From the NCBI GenBank assembly GCA_900155415.1, contig LT700187.1:2170001-2234000 (forward strand): a DNA stretch of 64,000 bases. Direction: 5' to 3'. Shown here piece by piece: positions 53,948 through 64,000 of the stretch. This DNA is from Christensenella massiliensis. GTDB lineage: Bacteria > Bacillota > Clostridia > Christensenellales > Christensenellaceae. Each line of letters starts with the position of its first letter. Position 1 is the stretch's first letter. Below the pieces are notes generated by a model that saw nothing but the letters and a program-made list of their open reading frames with translations, made no database searches and had not been told where the DNA came from. The translations under genes were made by a program, and so were the position numbers.

Positions 53948-55495
53948 TTGCTGGCTAAGGTTCTGAGCTTTGGACTTCAGGGACTTGAGGGATATCCCGT
54001 CTTGGTGGAGGCGGACGTTTATAATGGCTTACCGGCATATGAACTTGTCGGACTTCCGGACACGGCGGTCAAGGAATCTAAAGAACGCGTCCGTTCTGCA
54101 ATCAAAAATTCAGGATTCGAATATCCGGCAAAGCGTATCACGGTAAATCTTGCGCCTGCTGATATGAAAAAGGAGGGACCGCTGTATGATCTGGCTATCG
54201 CCGTCGGTCTTTTGGCTGCGAGCGATCAGGTGCTTCCCGATTTTTTGAAATATATGGTGATTTTTGGCGAGCTTTCCTTGAACGGCGACGTGAGACCTGT
54301 CAATGGAATATTGCCTCTTGTAATAGAGGCGAGGAAACGCGGTTTTAATCTGATGGTCGTTCCTTACGAGAATGCGCGGGAAGCAAGCTATATCAACGAT
54401 GTACGCATCCTGCCGGTCAGAAATCTTAGGGAGCTATCCAAAATACTGAATAAACAGGAAAAGCCTGTTTTTGATTCGGTATCCCAATGGAAAGCACCGG
54501 AGCACCAGAGTCCGGATATCGATTTCAGCATGATAAAGGGGCAGGAAAAGGCCAAGCGTGCAATGGAGATCGCGGCTGCAGGCGGTCATAATATTCTATT
54601 GATTGGCCCGCCGGGGTCCGGTAAAAGCATGCTCGCAAAATCGCTCCCCGGTATACTTCCGGATTTTACCTTTGAAGAAGCGCTTGAGGTAACAAAGATA
54701 CATTCGATAGCCGGCGAGCTGCGCAGCCAAAATCAGGAAATCGTATGCAGGCGGCCATTTCGCAGTCCGCATCATACATCTTCCGCGGCCGCGGTGATCG
54801 GCGGCGGTGCAAAAAGCCGTCCCGGGGAAATCAGCCTTGCCCATAGGGGAGTTCTGTATTTTGACGAGCTTCCTGAATTTAATCGCGCGCTACTCGAAGC
54901 GCTCAGGCAGCCGTTGGAGGATGGGATCATATCGATCTCACGGGCAAATGCAAAGGTTTCCTATCCGGCTGATTTCATGTTTGTTGCCTCTATGAATCCC
55001 TGTCCGTGTGGAAATTTCGGTTCGGAGGATGCGGAATGCAGATGCAGCCCCGGGCAGATCGCGCGTTATCTTTCAAGGATATCAGGCCCTTTGCTTGACC
55101 GGATCGATCTTCATATAGAGGTTGACAGAGTACGTTATGACGATATCCGCAGTAAAAAAGCACAGGAAAGTTCGGCGGAAGTACGAACCCGCGTCAACGA
55201 AGCGCGCAGGCTGCAGAACGAACGTTACCGGGAAATCAGAAAATTTTGCAATGCACAGCTTTCCTCGGGTCAGATCGGAAAATACTGTGAAGTTGAGCCG
55301 CAGGCGGAGACCCTTTTGAAGAGCGCATACGAAAAGCTGAAGCTGAGCGCACGGTCCTATACGCGGGTCGTGTTGGTCGCGCGTACGATTGCGGATTTGG
55401 AGCGAAGCAAAACCGTACAGGCCGCGCATGTTGCGGAGGCGATACAATACCGGACGCTTGACAGAAAATATTGGGGGAATTCTTTTCATGACTGA
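53948..55495 (+). CDS. comM: Mg-chelatase-like AAA+ ATPase ComM (YifB)
   Basis: The 515-residue protein of the YifB/ComM family; in Proteobacteria ComM is a helicase helping branch migration during transformation. Order: N-terminal Lon-like ChlI domain (VEADVYNGLPAYELVGLPDT), AAA+ core with Walker A GPPGSGKSMLAKSLPG (about 219-234), Walker B LYFDELPEF, and the C-terminal DRIDLHIEVDRV segment plus a helical lid. A zinc-like CPCGNFGSEDAECRC lies near 350. TTG start with AAGGAGGGG upstream. It overlaps dprA by 8 bp, a common pairing. Confidence 0.93.
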   Translation: MLAKVLSFGLQGLEGYPVLVEADVYNGLPAYELVGLPDTAVKESKERVRSAIKNSGFEYPAKRITVNLAPADMKKEGPLYDLAIAVGLLAASDQVLPDFLKYMVIFGELSLNGDVRPVNGILPLVIEARKRGFNLMVVPYENAREASYINDVRILPVRNLRELSKILNKQEKPVFDSVSQWKAPEHQSPDIDFSMIKGQEKAKRAMEIAAAGGHNILLIGPPGSGKSMLAKSLPGILPDFTFEEALEVTKIHSIAGELRSQNQEIVCRRPFRSPHHTSSAAAVIGGGAKSRPGEISLAHRGVLYFDELPEFNRALLEALRQPLEDGIISISRANAKVSYPADFMFVASMNPCPCGNFGSEDAECRCSPGQIARYLSRISGPLLDRIDLHIEVDRVRYDDIRSKKAQESSAEVRTRVNEARRLQNERYREIRKFCNAQLSSGQIGKYCEVEPQAETLLKSAYEKLKLSARSYTRVVLVARTIADLERSKTVQAAHVAEAIQYRTLDRKYWGNSFHD

Positions 55496-56594
55496 TATCA
55501 CGCAGGAAGAACGGTATTGGCTGTGGTTCTCTTCGATCGACGGGATAGGCCCGGTACGATTTTATGATACGCTTAGCGTGTTTACGGATATCAGCAGTGC
55601 TTTCAGAGAATGCCGCTCCATTACAGCACGAGTACAGTCGGTCGGCAAAAAATATGAGCAGGCGATTTGCCAAAGTGCAAACGAAGCGTATATAGACCGA
55701 ATTTTAGAACGCTGCTATCAAAAAGATATCCATATATTGACCCGTTTGAACAGAAACTATCCGCAAACACTGGCTGAAATAGAAAATCCGCCGCCGGTCC
55801 TGTTTTATAGGGGAACGCTTCCGAATTTTGACGATAAGTCCTGCGCGGTCGTCGGCTCGCGCAGGCCCACCAAAAATGGGTTTTCAACCATCCGCAGTCT
55901 TGCAGGCGGACTCGCGAATGAGCAGGTTGTGATCGTATCGGGGATGGCGCGCGGCATCGATACAGCCGCTCATATGGGCGCGCTCGATTCCGGCGGGATC
56001 ACTGCTGCGGTTCTCGGCTGCGGCGCAGATGTTGTATATCCTCTTGAAAATAGAGATTTGTATGAAAAGATTTTGGAAAAGGGCGCAATTATTTCGGAAT
56101 TTCTTCCCGGCGTGGAACCTAAGCCTCAATTTTTTCCGCAGCGCAACCGGATCGTATCCGGTCTTTCCAGCGTTTTAGTAGCGGGCGAAGGCGGCGAGCG
56201 CAGCGGCGCGCGAATCACGGTGGATTATGCTCTCCGGCAGGGCCGGGATGTATATACGACGGCCTGCGACATGAAATCGCCAATGGCGAAGCTGCCGCTT
56301 TATCTTATGGAAGCGGGGGCTCCTCTGGCGCGCAGTGCGGCCGATATTATGCATGGAATGGGTTGGCCGTCTGTCAATAAAGAATTACCGCAAAACAACG
56401 ACGCTGAAATAAATGGGCTTGATTTATCGGAGTCCCGGATATATAATCTGCTTTTAAAGGAGCATTTATCGGCTAGCAATCTTGCGGAGGAAACAAAGCT
56501 TCCTATCCGCGAGGTCAATATTCTTCTGACCGTAATGGAATTGAAGGGATTGATCGAGGGAATTCCGGGCGGAAAGTTTAGAATTAACAGTTAA
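55488..56594 (+). CDS. dprA: DNA processing protein DprA
   Basis: Loads RecA on incoming single-stranded DNA. The 368-residue protein has an N-terminal helical part (IDGIGPVRFYDTL), the Rossmann core with CAVVGSRRPTKNG (about 121), VSGMARGIDTAAHMGAL (about 146), AVLGCGADVVYPLEN and the FFPQRNRIVSGLS segment, and a C-terminal winged helix. ATG at 55488, inside the end of comM, is chosen because the longer in-frame start at 55389 would sit well inside comM. Transformation ability itself is not proven. Confidence 0.95.
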   Translation: MTDITQEERYWLWFSSIDGIGPVRFYDTLSVFTDISSAFRECRSITARVQSVGKKYEQAICQSANEAYIDRILERCYQKDIHILTRLNRNYPQTLAEIENPPPVLFYRGTLPNFDDKSCAVVGSRRPTKNGFSTIRSLAGGLANEQVVIVSGMARGIDTAAHMGALDSGGITAAVLGCGADVVYPLENRDLYEKILEKGAIISEFLPGVEPKPQFFPQRNRIVSGLSSVLVAGEGGERSGARITVDYALRQGRDVYTTACDMKSPMAKLPLYLMEAGAPLARSAADIMHGMGWPSVNKELPQNNDAEINGLDLSESRIYNLLLKEHLSASNLAEETKLPIREVNILLTVMELKGLIEGIPGGKFRINS

Positions 56595-56658
56595 TTTACA
56601 TTAAGTATGCTTTTTGTGATTATAATATATAGTATTAGTTAGAATTTGGAGGAAGAGA

Positions 56659-58839
56659 ATGGCGAAGGAAGCGACTGGCACTGCCGGGAAAACAGCTGCA
56701 AAAAAGAAGACGGCAAAGAAAACGGCAGGAAGCACAAAAGCGTCCAACCGGAAGCTAGTCATTGTGGAGTCTCCCGCAAAGGCTAAGACGATCGAAAAAT
56801 TTTTGGGGAAGGGCTACACAGTGCGTGCCTCGAACGGCCACCTTCGGGATTTACCAAAAAGTAAAATCGGGGTAGATATTGAAAACAATTTTGAGCCGGA
56901 ATATACAACGATTCGCGGTAAGGCTCAATTGATCAAGGCGTTAAAAGATGAAGCAAAAAAATCTTCGCGTGTCTATCTTGCGACAGACCCAGACCGTGAA
57001 GGAGAAGCGATATCGTGGCATATCGCAAATTTACTTGGGCTCGACCCGGCGGACGCAAGCAGGATCGAATTCAATGAAATCACAAAAGACGCAGTTACAG
57101 CAGCGATCAAAACGCCGCGCAAAATCGATATGGACCGCGTAGACGCACAGCAGGCGCGCCGCGTTCTTGACAGGCTTGTCGGATATAAACTAAGCCCTTT
57201 GCTTTGGAAAAAAGTGAAAAAGGGACTTTCTGCCGGACGCGTGCAAAGCGTTGCTGTCAAGGTGATCGTGGACCGCGAGAATGAAATACGCAGTTTTAAG
57301 CCTGAAGAATTCTGGACGATCAGTGCGAATCTGAGGAAAGACGAACAGGAATTTGAGGCAAAATATTACGGAATGGCCGGGAAGAAAGCGGCACTCTCTA
57401 CGGAAGCCGATGCGGCGGCCGTTTTGAAAGCAGTGGATGGCGCAGATTTTATCGTATCGAAAGTAAAAAGCGGTACAAGAAAGAAAAATGCGCTTCCTCC
57501 TTTTACAACCAGCTTCTTGCAGCAATCCGCTTCCGGGAAGCTTGGATTTACTGCTAAAAAAACAATGATGCTCGCTCAGATGCTTTATGAGGGCGTACCT
57601 CTTGAAGATGGAAATACCGTCGGTCTCATCACCTATATGAGAACCGATTCCACGCGTGTGTCTGCAGAAGCGCAGGCTGCTGCACTGAGCCACATCAGCA
57701 AGGTTTATGGAACGGAATACGCGCCGGAGAAGCCAAATATTTATAAAGGCCGCAAAAATGCGCAGGACGCGCATGAGGCGATTCGGCCTACCTATATCGA
57801 GAATACGCCGGAACGGATAAAGCAATATCTTACACCTGACCAATATAAGCTCTATAAGCTGATTTATACACGTTTTCTTGCCAGTCAGATGATGCCGGCA
57901 AAATTTGAAACCCTTGGTTACGACATTGAGGCGAACGGCCATACCTTTAAAGCAAGCGGCTCCCGCATTTTGTTCAAAGGCCATCTGGCGGTATATGATT
58001 CGCGCACGGATGATGACGAGCAAAAAATGCTTCCCCGTGCGGAGGAGGGGGAAGCGCTGGAATGTCTCGGCGTCATCCCAAAACAAAATTTCACGCAGCC
58101 GCCGGCACGTTACACGGAAGCGGCTCTCATCAAATTTCTCGAGGAGCGCGGTATCGGACGTCCGAGCACATACGCCCCTATTATTTCAACCATTCAGGAC
58201 CGCGGCTATGTTCAGAAGGAGGCGAGGTCTTTCGTGCCGACAGAGCTGGGAGAGATCGTAACGGAGCTGATGGCAAAAAACTTTTCCGATATCGTCGATA
58301 TTGCGTTTACAGCAGATATGGAAGAAAAGCTTGACGGCGTAGAACAGGAAGGGAACGATTGGAAAAAAGTTATCAGCGATTTTTACGGGCCGTTTGAAAA
58401 AGATTTGGAAAACGGCGAAAAAAATATAGAGCGTGTAAAGCTTCCGGAAAAAATATCGGATGTTATCTGCGAGAAATGCGGCGCAAACATGGTCTATAAA
58501 ACAGGACGGTTCGGCGAATTTTTAGCATGTCCAAATTATCCGGAATGCAAAAATACCAAGCCAATCGTCAAGCAAATCGATGTGCCTTGCCCGAAATGCG
58601 GCGGCAAGGTCGTCGTAAAACGCGCGGGGAAATCCGGAAAGAGTTTCTATGGATGTGAAAATTATCCGGAATGCGATTTCGTATCGTGGGATAAGCCTCT
58701 CGATGAAAAATGCCCTGAATGCGGAGCCTATATGGTAGAAGCAAAATTTCGTTATGGCGGCAAGACATATAAGAAGTGTTCCAATCCTGAATGTGTGACG
58801 AACCAGAAGAAGAAAACAGATGCAAAAAAAGAAAGTTAA
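56659..58839 (+). CDS. topA: DNA topoisomerase I
   Basis: Type IA topoisomerase relaxing negative supercoils. The 726-residue protein has a low-complexity Ala/Lys/Thr-rich basic leader (residues 5-32), then Toprim (LVIVESPAKAKTIEKFLG, and TDPDREGEAISWHIA at about 112-126), the catalytic Tyr in GLITYMRTDSTRV (about 321-333), and three C-terminal four-cysteine zinc modules starting near 605, 648 and 686. TTTGGAGGAAG precedes the ATG. A TATAAT at 56621-56626 may be its promoter, but no good -35 is seen. Its end overlaps trmFO by 20 bp. Confidence 0.96.
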   Translation: MAKEATGTAGKTAAKKKTAKKTAGSTKASNRKLVIVESPAKAKTIEKFLGKGYTVRASNGHLRDLPKSKIGVDIENNFEPEYTTIRGKAQLIKALKDEAKKSSRVYLATDPDREGEAISWHIANLLGLDPADASRIEFNEITKDAVTAAIKTPRKIDMDRVDAQQARRVLDRLVGYKLSPLLWKKVKKGLSAGRVQSVAVKVIVDRENEIRSFKPEEFWTISANLRKDEQEFEAKYYGMAGKKAALSTEADAAAVLKAVDGADFIVSKVKSGTRKKNALPPFTTSFLQQSASGKLGFTAKKTMMLAQMLYEGVPLEDGNTVGLITYMRTDSTRVSAEAQAAALSHISKVYGTEYAPEKPNIYKGRKNAQDAHEAIRPTYIENTPERIKQYLTPDQYKLYKLIYTRFLASQMMPAKFETLGYDIEANGHTFKASGSRILFKGHLAVYDSRTDDDEQKMLPRAEEGEALECLGVIPKQNFTQPPARYTEAALIKFLEERGIGRPSTYAPIISTIQDRGYVQKEARSFVPTELGEIVTELMAKNFSDIVDIAFTADMEEKLDGVEQEGNDWKKVISDFYGPFEKDLENGEKNIERVKLPEKISDVICEKCGANMVYKTGRFGEFLACPNYPECKNTKPIVKQIDVPCPKCGGKVVVKRAGKSGKSFYGCENYPECDFVSWDKPLDEKCPECGAYMVEAKFRYGGKTYKKCSNPECVTNQKKKTDAKKES

Positions 58840-60139
58840 CGTAATTGGCGCGGGCCTTGCGGGATGCGAATGCGCTTATCAGCTCGCGCGGCGCGGGGTT
58901 CCGGTCCGCCTCTATGAGATGAAACCCGGCAAAAAAACACCGGCGCATGTAAGCGGGCTGTTTGCGGAGCTTGTATGCAGCAATTCCTTGAGATCGGACC
59001 GCATTTGTAATGCCGCAGGCCTTTTAAAAGAAGAAATGCGTCTTTTGGGAAGCCTTATCATGCAGGCCGCCGATGCAACGCGCGTTGCAGCCGGCGGAGC
59101 GCTCGCGGTCGACAGAAACGCTTTTTCCGAGTATATCACGCGGGAGATCCGGCAAAACGATTTGATCGAGATCGTGCCTGCTGAAGTGAGCGATCTTTCC
59201 ATATTTCAGGATGAATTTGTAGTAGTTGCAAGCGGGCCGCTGACCTCTGATGTGTTATCCGATGCAATTATGGAAGCGACAGGAGAAGAATATCTTCACT
59301 TTTTTGATGCGGCGGCTCCGATCGTCTCGGCGGAAAGCATCGATATGGGATATGCTTTTTTTGCATCCCGTTATGACCGGGGAAGCGATTATGTCAACTG
59401 TCCGATGACGAAAGACGAATATGAAGTGTTTTATCATGCACTGCTTCGCGCGGAATGCGCCGAGCTCCATGAATTTGAAAACACATGCGTATTCGAAGGA
59501 TGTATGCCTGTGGAAACGATGGCGTCGCGCGGCCACGACACCTTGCTGTTTGGTCCTTTAAAGCCAAAGGGGCTTATTGATCCCAAAACAGGCAGGGAAC
59601 CATTTGCAGTCGTACAGCTGCGTAAAGAAAACGAGGACGGCAGTATGTATAACATCGTCGGTTTTCAGACGCATCTGAAGTTTCCGGAGCAAAAAAAGGT
59701 ATTCGGCCTTATTCCTGCGTTGAAGAACGCAGAATTCCTGCGGTATGGAGTTATGCATCGAAATACATTTCTGAATGCTCCGCAGCTTCTGGACCGCTAT
59801 TACCGCTTGCGCAAGAATCCGGCGATTCGTTTTGCCGGACAGATCACAGGAGTCGAAGGATATGTGGAAAGTACCTCCAGCGGACTTTTGGCCGGAATAT
59901 TCACGGCGTGCGAATATTTGGGAAAGCCTCAGCCGGAGTTCAATGACGACACTGCATCCGGCGCTCTGTGCGCCCATGTTTCGGGGGCGATTTCCGGGAA
60001 TTTTCAGCCGATGAATATCAATTTTGGGATCATGCAGCCGCTTGGATACAAAATCAGAAACAAGGAAGAAAAAAATACACGTATTGCAGAGCGTGCTCTT
60101 GCTAAAATAAAAACGACGGTCCGTGAATACGGATTATAA
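58820..60139 (+). CDS. trmFO: Methylenetetrahydrofolate-tRNA-(uracil54-C5)-methyltransferase
   Basis: Folate- and FAD-dependent enzyme making T54 in tRNA, found mainly in Firmicutes. The 439-residue protein shows the FAD motif [19 protein letters not shown] (about 8-26), the conserved CSNSLRSD (about 53-60), the [20 protein letters not shown] segment (about 193-212), and the C-terminal [14 protein letters not shown]. The topA-trmFO-hslV-hslU order is the Firmicutes standard. It overlaps topA by 20 bp; the hslV start follows 13 bp after its stop. Confidence 0.97.
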   Translation: MQKKKVNVIGAGLAGCECAYQLARRGVPVRLYEMKPGKKTPAHVSGLFAELVCSNSLRSDRICNAAGLLKEEMRLLGSLIMQAADATRVAAGGALAVDRNAFSEYITREIRQNDLIEIVPAEVSDLSIFQDEFVVVASGPLTSDVLSDAIMEATGEEYLHFFDAAAPIVSAESIDMGYAFFASRYDRGSDYVNCPMTKDEYEVFYHALLRAECAELHEFENTCVFEGCMPVETMASRGHDTLLFGPLKPKGLIDPKTGREPFAVVQLRKENEDGSMYNIVGFQTHLKFPEQKKVFGLIPALKNAEFLRYGVMHRNTFLNAPQLLDRYYRLRKNPAIRFAGQITGVEGYVESTSSGLLAGIFTACEYLGKPQPEFNDDTASGALCAHVSGAISGNFQPMNINFGIMQPLGYKIRNKEEKNTRIAERALAKIKTTVREYGL

Positions 60140-60152
60140 ACGGAGGATATCG

Positions 60153-60686
60153 ATGGGATTGAAAGGAACGACAATATTAGCAGTAAAAAAAGGCGGCCAA
60201 TGCGCGATTGCAGGCGATGGTCAGGTGACGCTCGGCGAAAGCGTCATCATGAAAAAAGGGGCGACCAAGGTCCGCAGGATCTATGGAGACAAGGTCGTGA
60301 TCGGCTTTGCCGGAAGCGTGGCAGATGCTTTTGCGCTATCTGAAAAATTTGAGGCCAAGCTCGAGGAATATGGCGGAAGTTTGCAGCGCAGCGCCGTTGA
60401 ACTGGCACAGGATTGGCGCAGCGATAAAGCGATGCGGCAGCTTGAAGCAATGCTGATTGCGGCAGACAAAGAAAATCTTTTGATCATTTCCGGTACCGGC
60501 GAGGTCATCGAACCGGATGACGGCGTATGTGCAATCGGCTCGGGAGGAACGTACGCGCTTGCTGCAGCCCGCGCGCTTATCCAGAATACAGAGCTTCCGG
60601 CAGCAGAAATTGCATATAAAGGCTTGAAGATCGCAAGTGAGATCTGTGTGTATACAAACGACAATATTACAGTAGAAGAAGTGTAG
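60153..60686 (+). CDS. hslV: ATP-dependent protease subunit HslV (ClpQ)
   Basis: Peptidase core of the HslUV complex. The 177-residue protein starts [11 protein letters not shown]. As in Bacillus ClpQ, a short pro-peptide comes before the Thr-Thr that would become the catalytic N-terminus. [15 protein letters not shown] and [20 protein letters not shown] are typical, as is the C-terminal [18 protein letters not shown] at 60153 has GGAGGA upstream and is preferred over an in-frame start in trmFO. Confidence 0.96.
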   Translation: MGLKGTTILAVKKGGQCAIAGDGQVTLGESVIMKKGATKVRRIYGDKVVIGFAGSVADAFALSEKFEAKLEEYGGSLQRSAVELAQDWRSDKAMRQLEAMLIAADKENLLIISGTGEVIEPDDGVCAIGSGGTYALAAARALIQNTELPAAEIAYKGLKIASEICVYTNDNITVEEV

Positions 60687-60695
60687 GTGAAATGA

Positions 60696-62075
60696 ATGTC
60701 ATATTTAACGCCAAAAGAAATTGTAACAGAGTTGGATAAATATATTATCGGACAGGATAAAGCGAAAAAGGCAGTAGCGATCGCGCTGCGAAACCGTTAC
60801 CGCAGGAGCCTGCTCGAACCGGAGATGCGGGAAGAGATCACGCCGAAAAATATTATTATGATGGGCCCGACCGGGGTTGGTAAAACAGAGATCGCCCGGC
60901 GTCTTGCAAAACTGATGGATGCTCCTTTTGTTAAGGTGGAGGCAACAAAATTTACAGAGGTCGGCTATGTGGGCCGCGATGTGGAATCTATGGTGCGCGA
61001 CCTTGTCGAGGCTTCTATTCGTATGGTAAAGCAGCAACGGTTCGAAACTGTAAAAAACCGGGCGGCGGCAAATGCGGAAGAACGTCTGGTGGATATTCTC
61101 GTTCCCAACAAGCAGGCACGCCAAAATACCAATCCGCTCGGCGCACTTTTCGGCGCGCCTCAAATCGAAGCGGCGCCGGCAGAGAGCGATGAAGAAAAAC
61201 AGAAGCGCATGTCCCGTCGGGACGAGATACGCGCAAACCTTCGTGCCGGAAAGCTGGATCATTTGGTGATAGAGCTTGAAGTAGAAGTCAGTCAGGGAAT
61301 GGGTATGGAAATCCCCGGTATGGGCGGAGAAAGCATGGGGGATCTTCTCTCGGGGATTCTGCCGCCTAAAAAGAAGAAACGAAAGGTAAATCTGATCGAG
61401 GCAAGAAAAATTTTGGAACAGGAAGAAGCTGAAAAACTGATCGACATGGACGAAGTCACCCAAACCGCAATCGAACGGGCAGAGCAGGACGGCATCATCT
61501 TTCTGGACGAGATCGATAAAGTCGCCGGAAAGGGAGCCGGAAACGGTCCCGATGTTTCCCGCGAGGGAGTCCAGCGGGATATCCTGCCTATTGTAGAGGG
61601 AAGTACAGTCGTTACGAAATACGGCCCTGTCAAAACGGATTATATGCTTTTTATTGCAGCGGGAGCGTTCCATGTAGCTAAAATATCAGACCTGATCCCA
61701 GAGCTTCAAGGGCGTTTTCCCATCAAGGTTGAGCTTGAAAACCTAACAAAAACGGAATTCGAAAGGATTTTAACACAGCCTAAAAATGCGATCACCAAGC
61801 AGTACGAAGCATTGCTTGCAGCGGACGGCGTTAATCTGAAATTTACGCCGGATGCTCTGAAGAGGATAGCGGAATTTGCACAGGTCGTCAATGAGAGCAC
61901 GGAAAATATCGGCGCGCGCAGATTGCATACGATCATGGAAAATCTTCTGGACGATATCTCTTTTAACGCAAGCGGCATCGAGCCTGCCGTAGATGTTGTG
62001 ATCGACGGCAATTATGTGACAGAGCATCTAAAAAATGAAGAGCAATATACTAATCTGCAAAAATTTATCCTGTAA
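60696..62075 (+). CDS. hslU: ATPase subunit HslU (ClpY)
   Basis: AAA+ unfoldase feeding HslV. The 459-residue protein shows [20 protein letters not shown] (about 16-35), Walker [19 protein letters not shown] (about 56-73), the pore segment [20 protein letters not shown] (about 81-100), an I domain (about 115-245), Walker [13 protein letters not shown] (about 269) and sensor residues in GRFPIKVEL. The C-terminus [14 protein letters not shown]-like tail (seen as [13 protein letters not shown]) docks into HslV. It lies 10 bp after hslV. Confidence 0.97.
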   Translation: MSYLTPKEIVTELDKYIIGQDKAKKAVAIALRNRYRRSLLEPEMREEITPKNIIMMGPTGVGKTEIARRLAKLMDAPFVKVEATKFTEVGYVGRDVESMVRDLVEASIRMVKQQRFETVKNRAAANAEERLVDILVPNKQARQNTNPLGALFGAPQIEAAPAESDEEKQKRMSRRDEIRANLRAGKLDHLVIELEVEVSQGMGMEIPGMGGESMGDLLSGILPPKKKKRKVNLIEARKILEQEEAEKLIDMDEVTQTAIERAEQDGIIFLDEIDKVAGKGAGNGPDVSREGVQRDILPIVEGSTVVTKYGPVKTDYMLFIAAGAFHVAKISDLIPELQGRFPIKVELENLTKTEFERILTQPKNAITKQYEALLAADGVNLKFTPDALKRIAEFAQVVNESTENIGARRLHTIMENLLDDISFNASGIEPAVDVVIDGNYVTEHLKNEEQYTNLQKFIL

Positions 62076-62104
62076 ATGCAGAGTCAGTATATTTATGGTA
62101 TAAT
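62076..62104 (+). promoter_or_regulatory. Extended -10 promoter upstream of rnj
   Basis: TGGTATAAT (62096-62104) is an extended -10 element; the -35 region is weak. It would give a leader of about 35 bases before the TTG start of the RNase J gene. Confidence 0.5.
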
Positions 62105-62146
62105 GGTTACAGAAAAGACAGAGTAGAAAAGAGAGATCAATAAAGT

Positions 62147-63859
62147 TTGGAAAATAAAAGAGTAAAAACAAAGCAGCCGCGGCAAAAGCAACAAAATAAG
62201 GCCCCGGCTCCGTCGGTCAAGATCATTCCATTAGGCGGGATCGGCGAGATCGGCAAAAATATGACGGTGATCGAATTTGAGAATGATATCATCGTGATAG
62301 ATGCGGGAATGATGTTTCCGCGCGAGGAAATGCTCGGCGTCGATTATGTGATAGCCGACACCGCATATTTACAAAAAAATGCACATAAAATCAGAGGCAT
62401 CTTTTTCACACACGGGCATGAAGACCATATTGGCGGCGTTCCGTACGTTCTGCAGACATTGAATGTTCCCCTGTATGGTTCTACGCTTACGATGGCATTG
62501 ATTGAAGCTAAATTGGCAGAACATCCGGAAATCGAAGCGGATATCCATGTTGTAAAAAATGGCGACAAAATCAAAGCAGGCGTTTTTACGGTAGAGTATA
62601 TTCATGTCAGCCATTCCATCGATGATGCAATGGCGCTTGCTATTACGACCCCGATCGGCTTGCTCGTTCATACGGGCGATTTTAAGATAGACCTCACGCC
62701 TGCCTGCGGAGAGGTCATGGAGCTTTCCCGTTTTGCAGAGCTGGGTAAAAAGGGTGTTTTGGCGCTGATGTCTGACAGTACGAACGCGGAGCGGCCGGGC
62801 TTCACGATGTCGGAAAGTCAAGTTGGTGAAACATTCGTCAACTATTTCCGGCAGGCCAAGGGAAGGATCGTTGTCGCTTCCTTTGCCTCCAACGTGCATA
62901 GGATCCAACAGGTGATCGATGTTGCACGTATCTTCAACCGGAAAATATGCCTTTCCGGGCGGAGTATGATCAAGATCGTGAACGTTACGCGCGAGCTTGG
63001 CTATTTGAATGTTGACGATGACATGTTCGTCAGTTTCGATGAATTGAAAAAGCTGCGCGATAATCAGATCGTTATTTTGACGACAGGCAGTCAGGGCGAG
63101 ACGATGTCGGGCTTGGTACGCATGGCAACAGGCCAGCACGCGAAGCTCAATGTTAAGGAGGGGGACCTCGTTATCATTTCAGCATCACCGATCCCCGGGA
63201 ATGAGAGATATGTATCGGATGTTATCAATATGCTGTACCGCAAGGGAGCAAGCGTGATCAATGATGCGGTCGATATGGTGCACGTTTCCGGACATGCGTG
63301 TGAAGAGGAGCTGAAATTGATGCTTTCCTTGGTCAAACCAAAATTCTTTATTCCGGTCCACGGAGAATACCGGCATCTCTATAAGCATGCGGCTCTTGCG
63401 GAAAAAATGGGGCTCAAAAAGAAAAATATTTTTATACCTGAAATCGGTTCTGTGATCGAACTGAACCGCAAAGTAGGCGTTCAAAAGGACACCGTACAAT
63501 CGGGAAGCGTACTGATAGACGGCCTTGGGGTAGGCGATGTCGGAAATGTTGTTCTCCGCGACAGAAAACAGCTTTCTTCCGACGGCTTGTTCATCATCGT
63601 GGTAACGACGTCGAGCGAAACAGGCGAGCTTTTGTCTGCACCGGATATCGTTTCACGGGGCTTTGTTTATATGAAGGAATCGGAAGACCTGCTTGAGCAT
63701 GCACGCGATCTTGTGATCGATATTGTAGATCATTGCAATGCGAACGGCCTTTCCGATTGGTCGACGCTCAAAAGCTCTATCAAAAAGGAAATATCGAATT
63801 ACTTATATGATATGACGCAAAGAAGCCCGATGATCCTGCCTATTATTATCGAAGTGTAA
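62147..63859 (+). CDS. rnj: Ribonuclease J
   Basis: Endo- and 5'-3' exoribonuclease of RNA processing and decay. The 570-residue metallo-beta-lactamase/beta-CASP protein has a short basic Gln/Lys-rich leader (1-22), then PLGGIGEIGKNMTVIE, the zinc motif FFTHGHEDHIGG (about 86-97), HTGDFKID, the beta-CASP part with MSDSTNAERPG (about 208-218) and TTGSQGE, and PVHGEYRHL (about 402-410). The start is TTG with GAGAG upstream. It is the only RNase J in the window, so J1 or J2 cannot be told. Confidence 0.95.
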   Translation: MENKRVKTKQPRQKQQNKAPAPSVKIIPLGGIGEIGKNMTVIEFENDIIVIDAGMMFPREEMLGVDYVIADTAYLQKNAHKIRGIFFTHGHEDHIGGVPYVLQTLNVPLYGSTLTMALIEAKLAEHPEIEADIHVVKNGDKIKAGVFTVEYIHVSHSIDDAMALAITTPIGLLVHTGDFKIDLTPACGEVMELSRFAELGKKGVLALMSDSTNAERPGFTMSESQVGETFVNYFRQAKGRIVVASFASNVHRIQQVIDVARIFNRKICLSGRSMIKIVNVTRELGYLNVDDDMFVSFDELKKLRDNQIVILTTGSQGETMSGLVRMATGQHAKLNVKEGDLVIISASPIPGNERYVSDVINMLYRKGASVINDAVDMVHVSGHACEEELKLMLSLVKPKFFIPVHGEYRHLYKHAALAEKMGLKKKNIFIPEIGSVIELNRKVGVQKDTVQSGSVLIDGLGVGDVGNVVLRDRKQLSSDGLFIIVVTTSSETGELLSAPDIVSRGFVYMKESEDLLEHARDLVIDIVDHCNANGLSDWSTLKSSIKKEISNYLYDMTQRSPMILPIIIEV

Positions 63860-63872
63860 AGGAGAACAAAGC

Positions 63873-64000
63873 ATGATAAATATTTATGATAAAGCGAATG
63901 AGCTTGCCTCTCTCATCAAGCAAAGCGAAGAATACAAAGCTTATGATAAGATAAAAGATGAAGTATATGAGGATGAGCAGTCCAAACGGATGATCAAGGA
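63873..64000 (+). CDS. YlbF/YmcA-family protein, N-terminal part (cut by window end)
   Basis: The first 42 complete codons of a small helical protein are visible, starting with ATG after AAAGGAG. NIYDKANELASLIKQSEEYK and the following KIKDEVYEDEQSKRMIKE match the N-terminal helix of the YlbF/YmcA family. In Bacillus these proteins act with RNase Y and influence competence, sporulation and biofilm formation. It lies 13 bp after the RNase J gene, consistent with an RNA-decay operon. The rest is outside the window. Confidence 0.75.
   Translation, partial: MINIYDKANELASLIKQSEEYKAYDKIKDEVYEDEQSKRMIK

Overview
The window reads as one contiguous chromosomal segment of an anaerobic Gram-positive Firmicute of the class Clostridia. 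The evidence is a PolC-type replicative polymerase, HemZ, TrmFO, RNase J, HslUV with a Bacillus-like pro-peptide, a T-box leader on hisS, strong AGGAGG ribosome binding sites, frequent TTG/GTG starts and an oxygen-sensitive glycyl radical enzyme. The gene set and order would fit Christensenellales, but that is an inference that needs a database comparison. No rRNA, tRNA, CRISPR array or prophage was seen.

Positions 1-11.2 kb are an accessory sugar region. It opens with the end of araB (ribulokinase) and a complete araD (L-ribulose-5-P 4-epimerase), followed by a decayed araA. After a bidirectional terminator comes a divergent locus. A dehydratase-like glycyl radical enzyme lies on the minus strand. 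On the plus strand are its radical-SAM activase, a class II aldolase/epimerase-family protein, an L-ribulose/L-xylulose-5-P 3-epimerase-like TIM barrel, an L-xylulokinase-like FGGY kinase and a SorC-type regulator. An AraR-type repressor follows. The 400-bp divergent region holds promoters and three evenly spaced 10-bp boxes. The genes suggest a pathway feeding an L-ketopentose through kinase, 3-epimerase and AraD to D-xylulose-5-P, with the radical enzyme doing an unknown step.

Positions 11.2-14.5 kb are decaying DNA: a tnpB remnant, a FUSC-family membrane protein gene broken by a TGA where Trp is expected, and a tiny promoter-ORF-terminator unit.

Positions 14.6 kb to the end are dense, co-directional housekeeping genes on the plus strand: pyrH-frr-(small ORF)-uppS-cdsA-dxr-rseP-ispG-polC (nucleotide, isoprenoid and envelope precursors, replication); secD-secF-recJ-apt-relA-dtd-MBL-hemZ; T-box-hisS-aspS-tcdA-rseC-like-smc-ftsY-MBL; ylxM-ffh-rpsP-khpA-rimM-trmD-rplS-rbgA-rnhB-yraN (SRP and ribosome maturation); a large two-part glycosyltransferase; comM(yifB)-dprA-topA-trmFO-hslV-hslU; and rnj followed by the start of a YlbF-family gene cut by the window edge. 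Many of these genes overlap by 1-20 bp, which indicates long operons.
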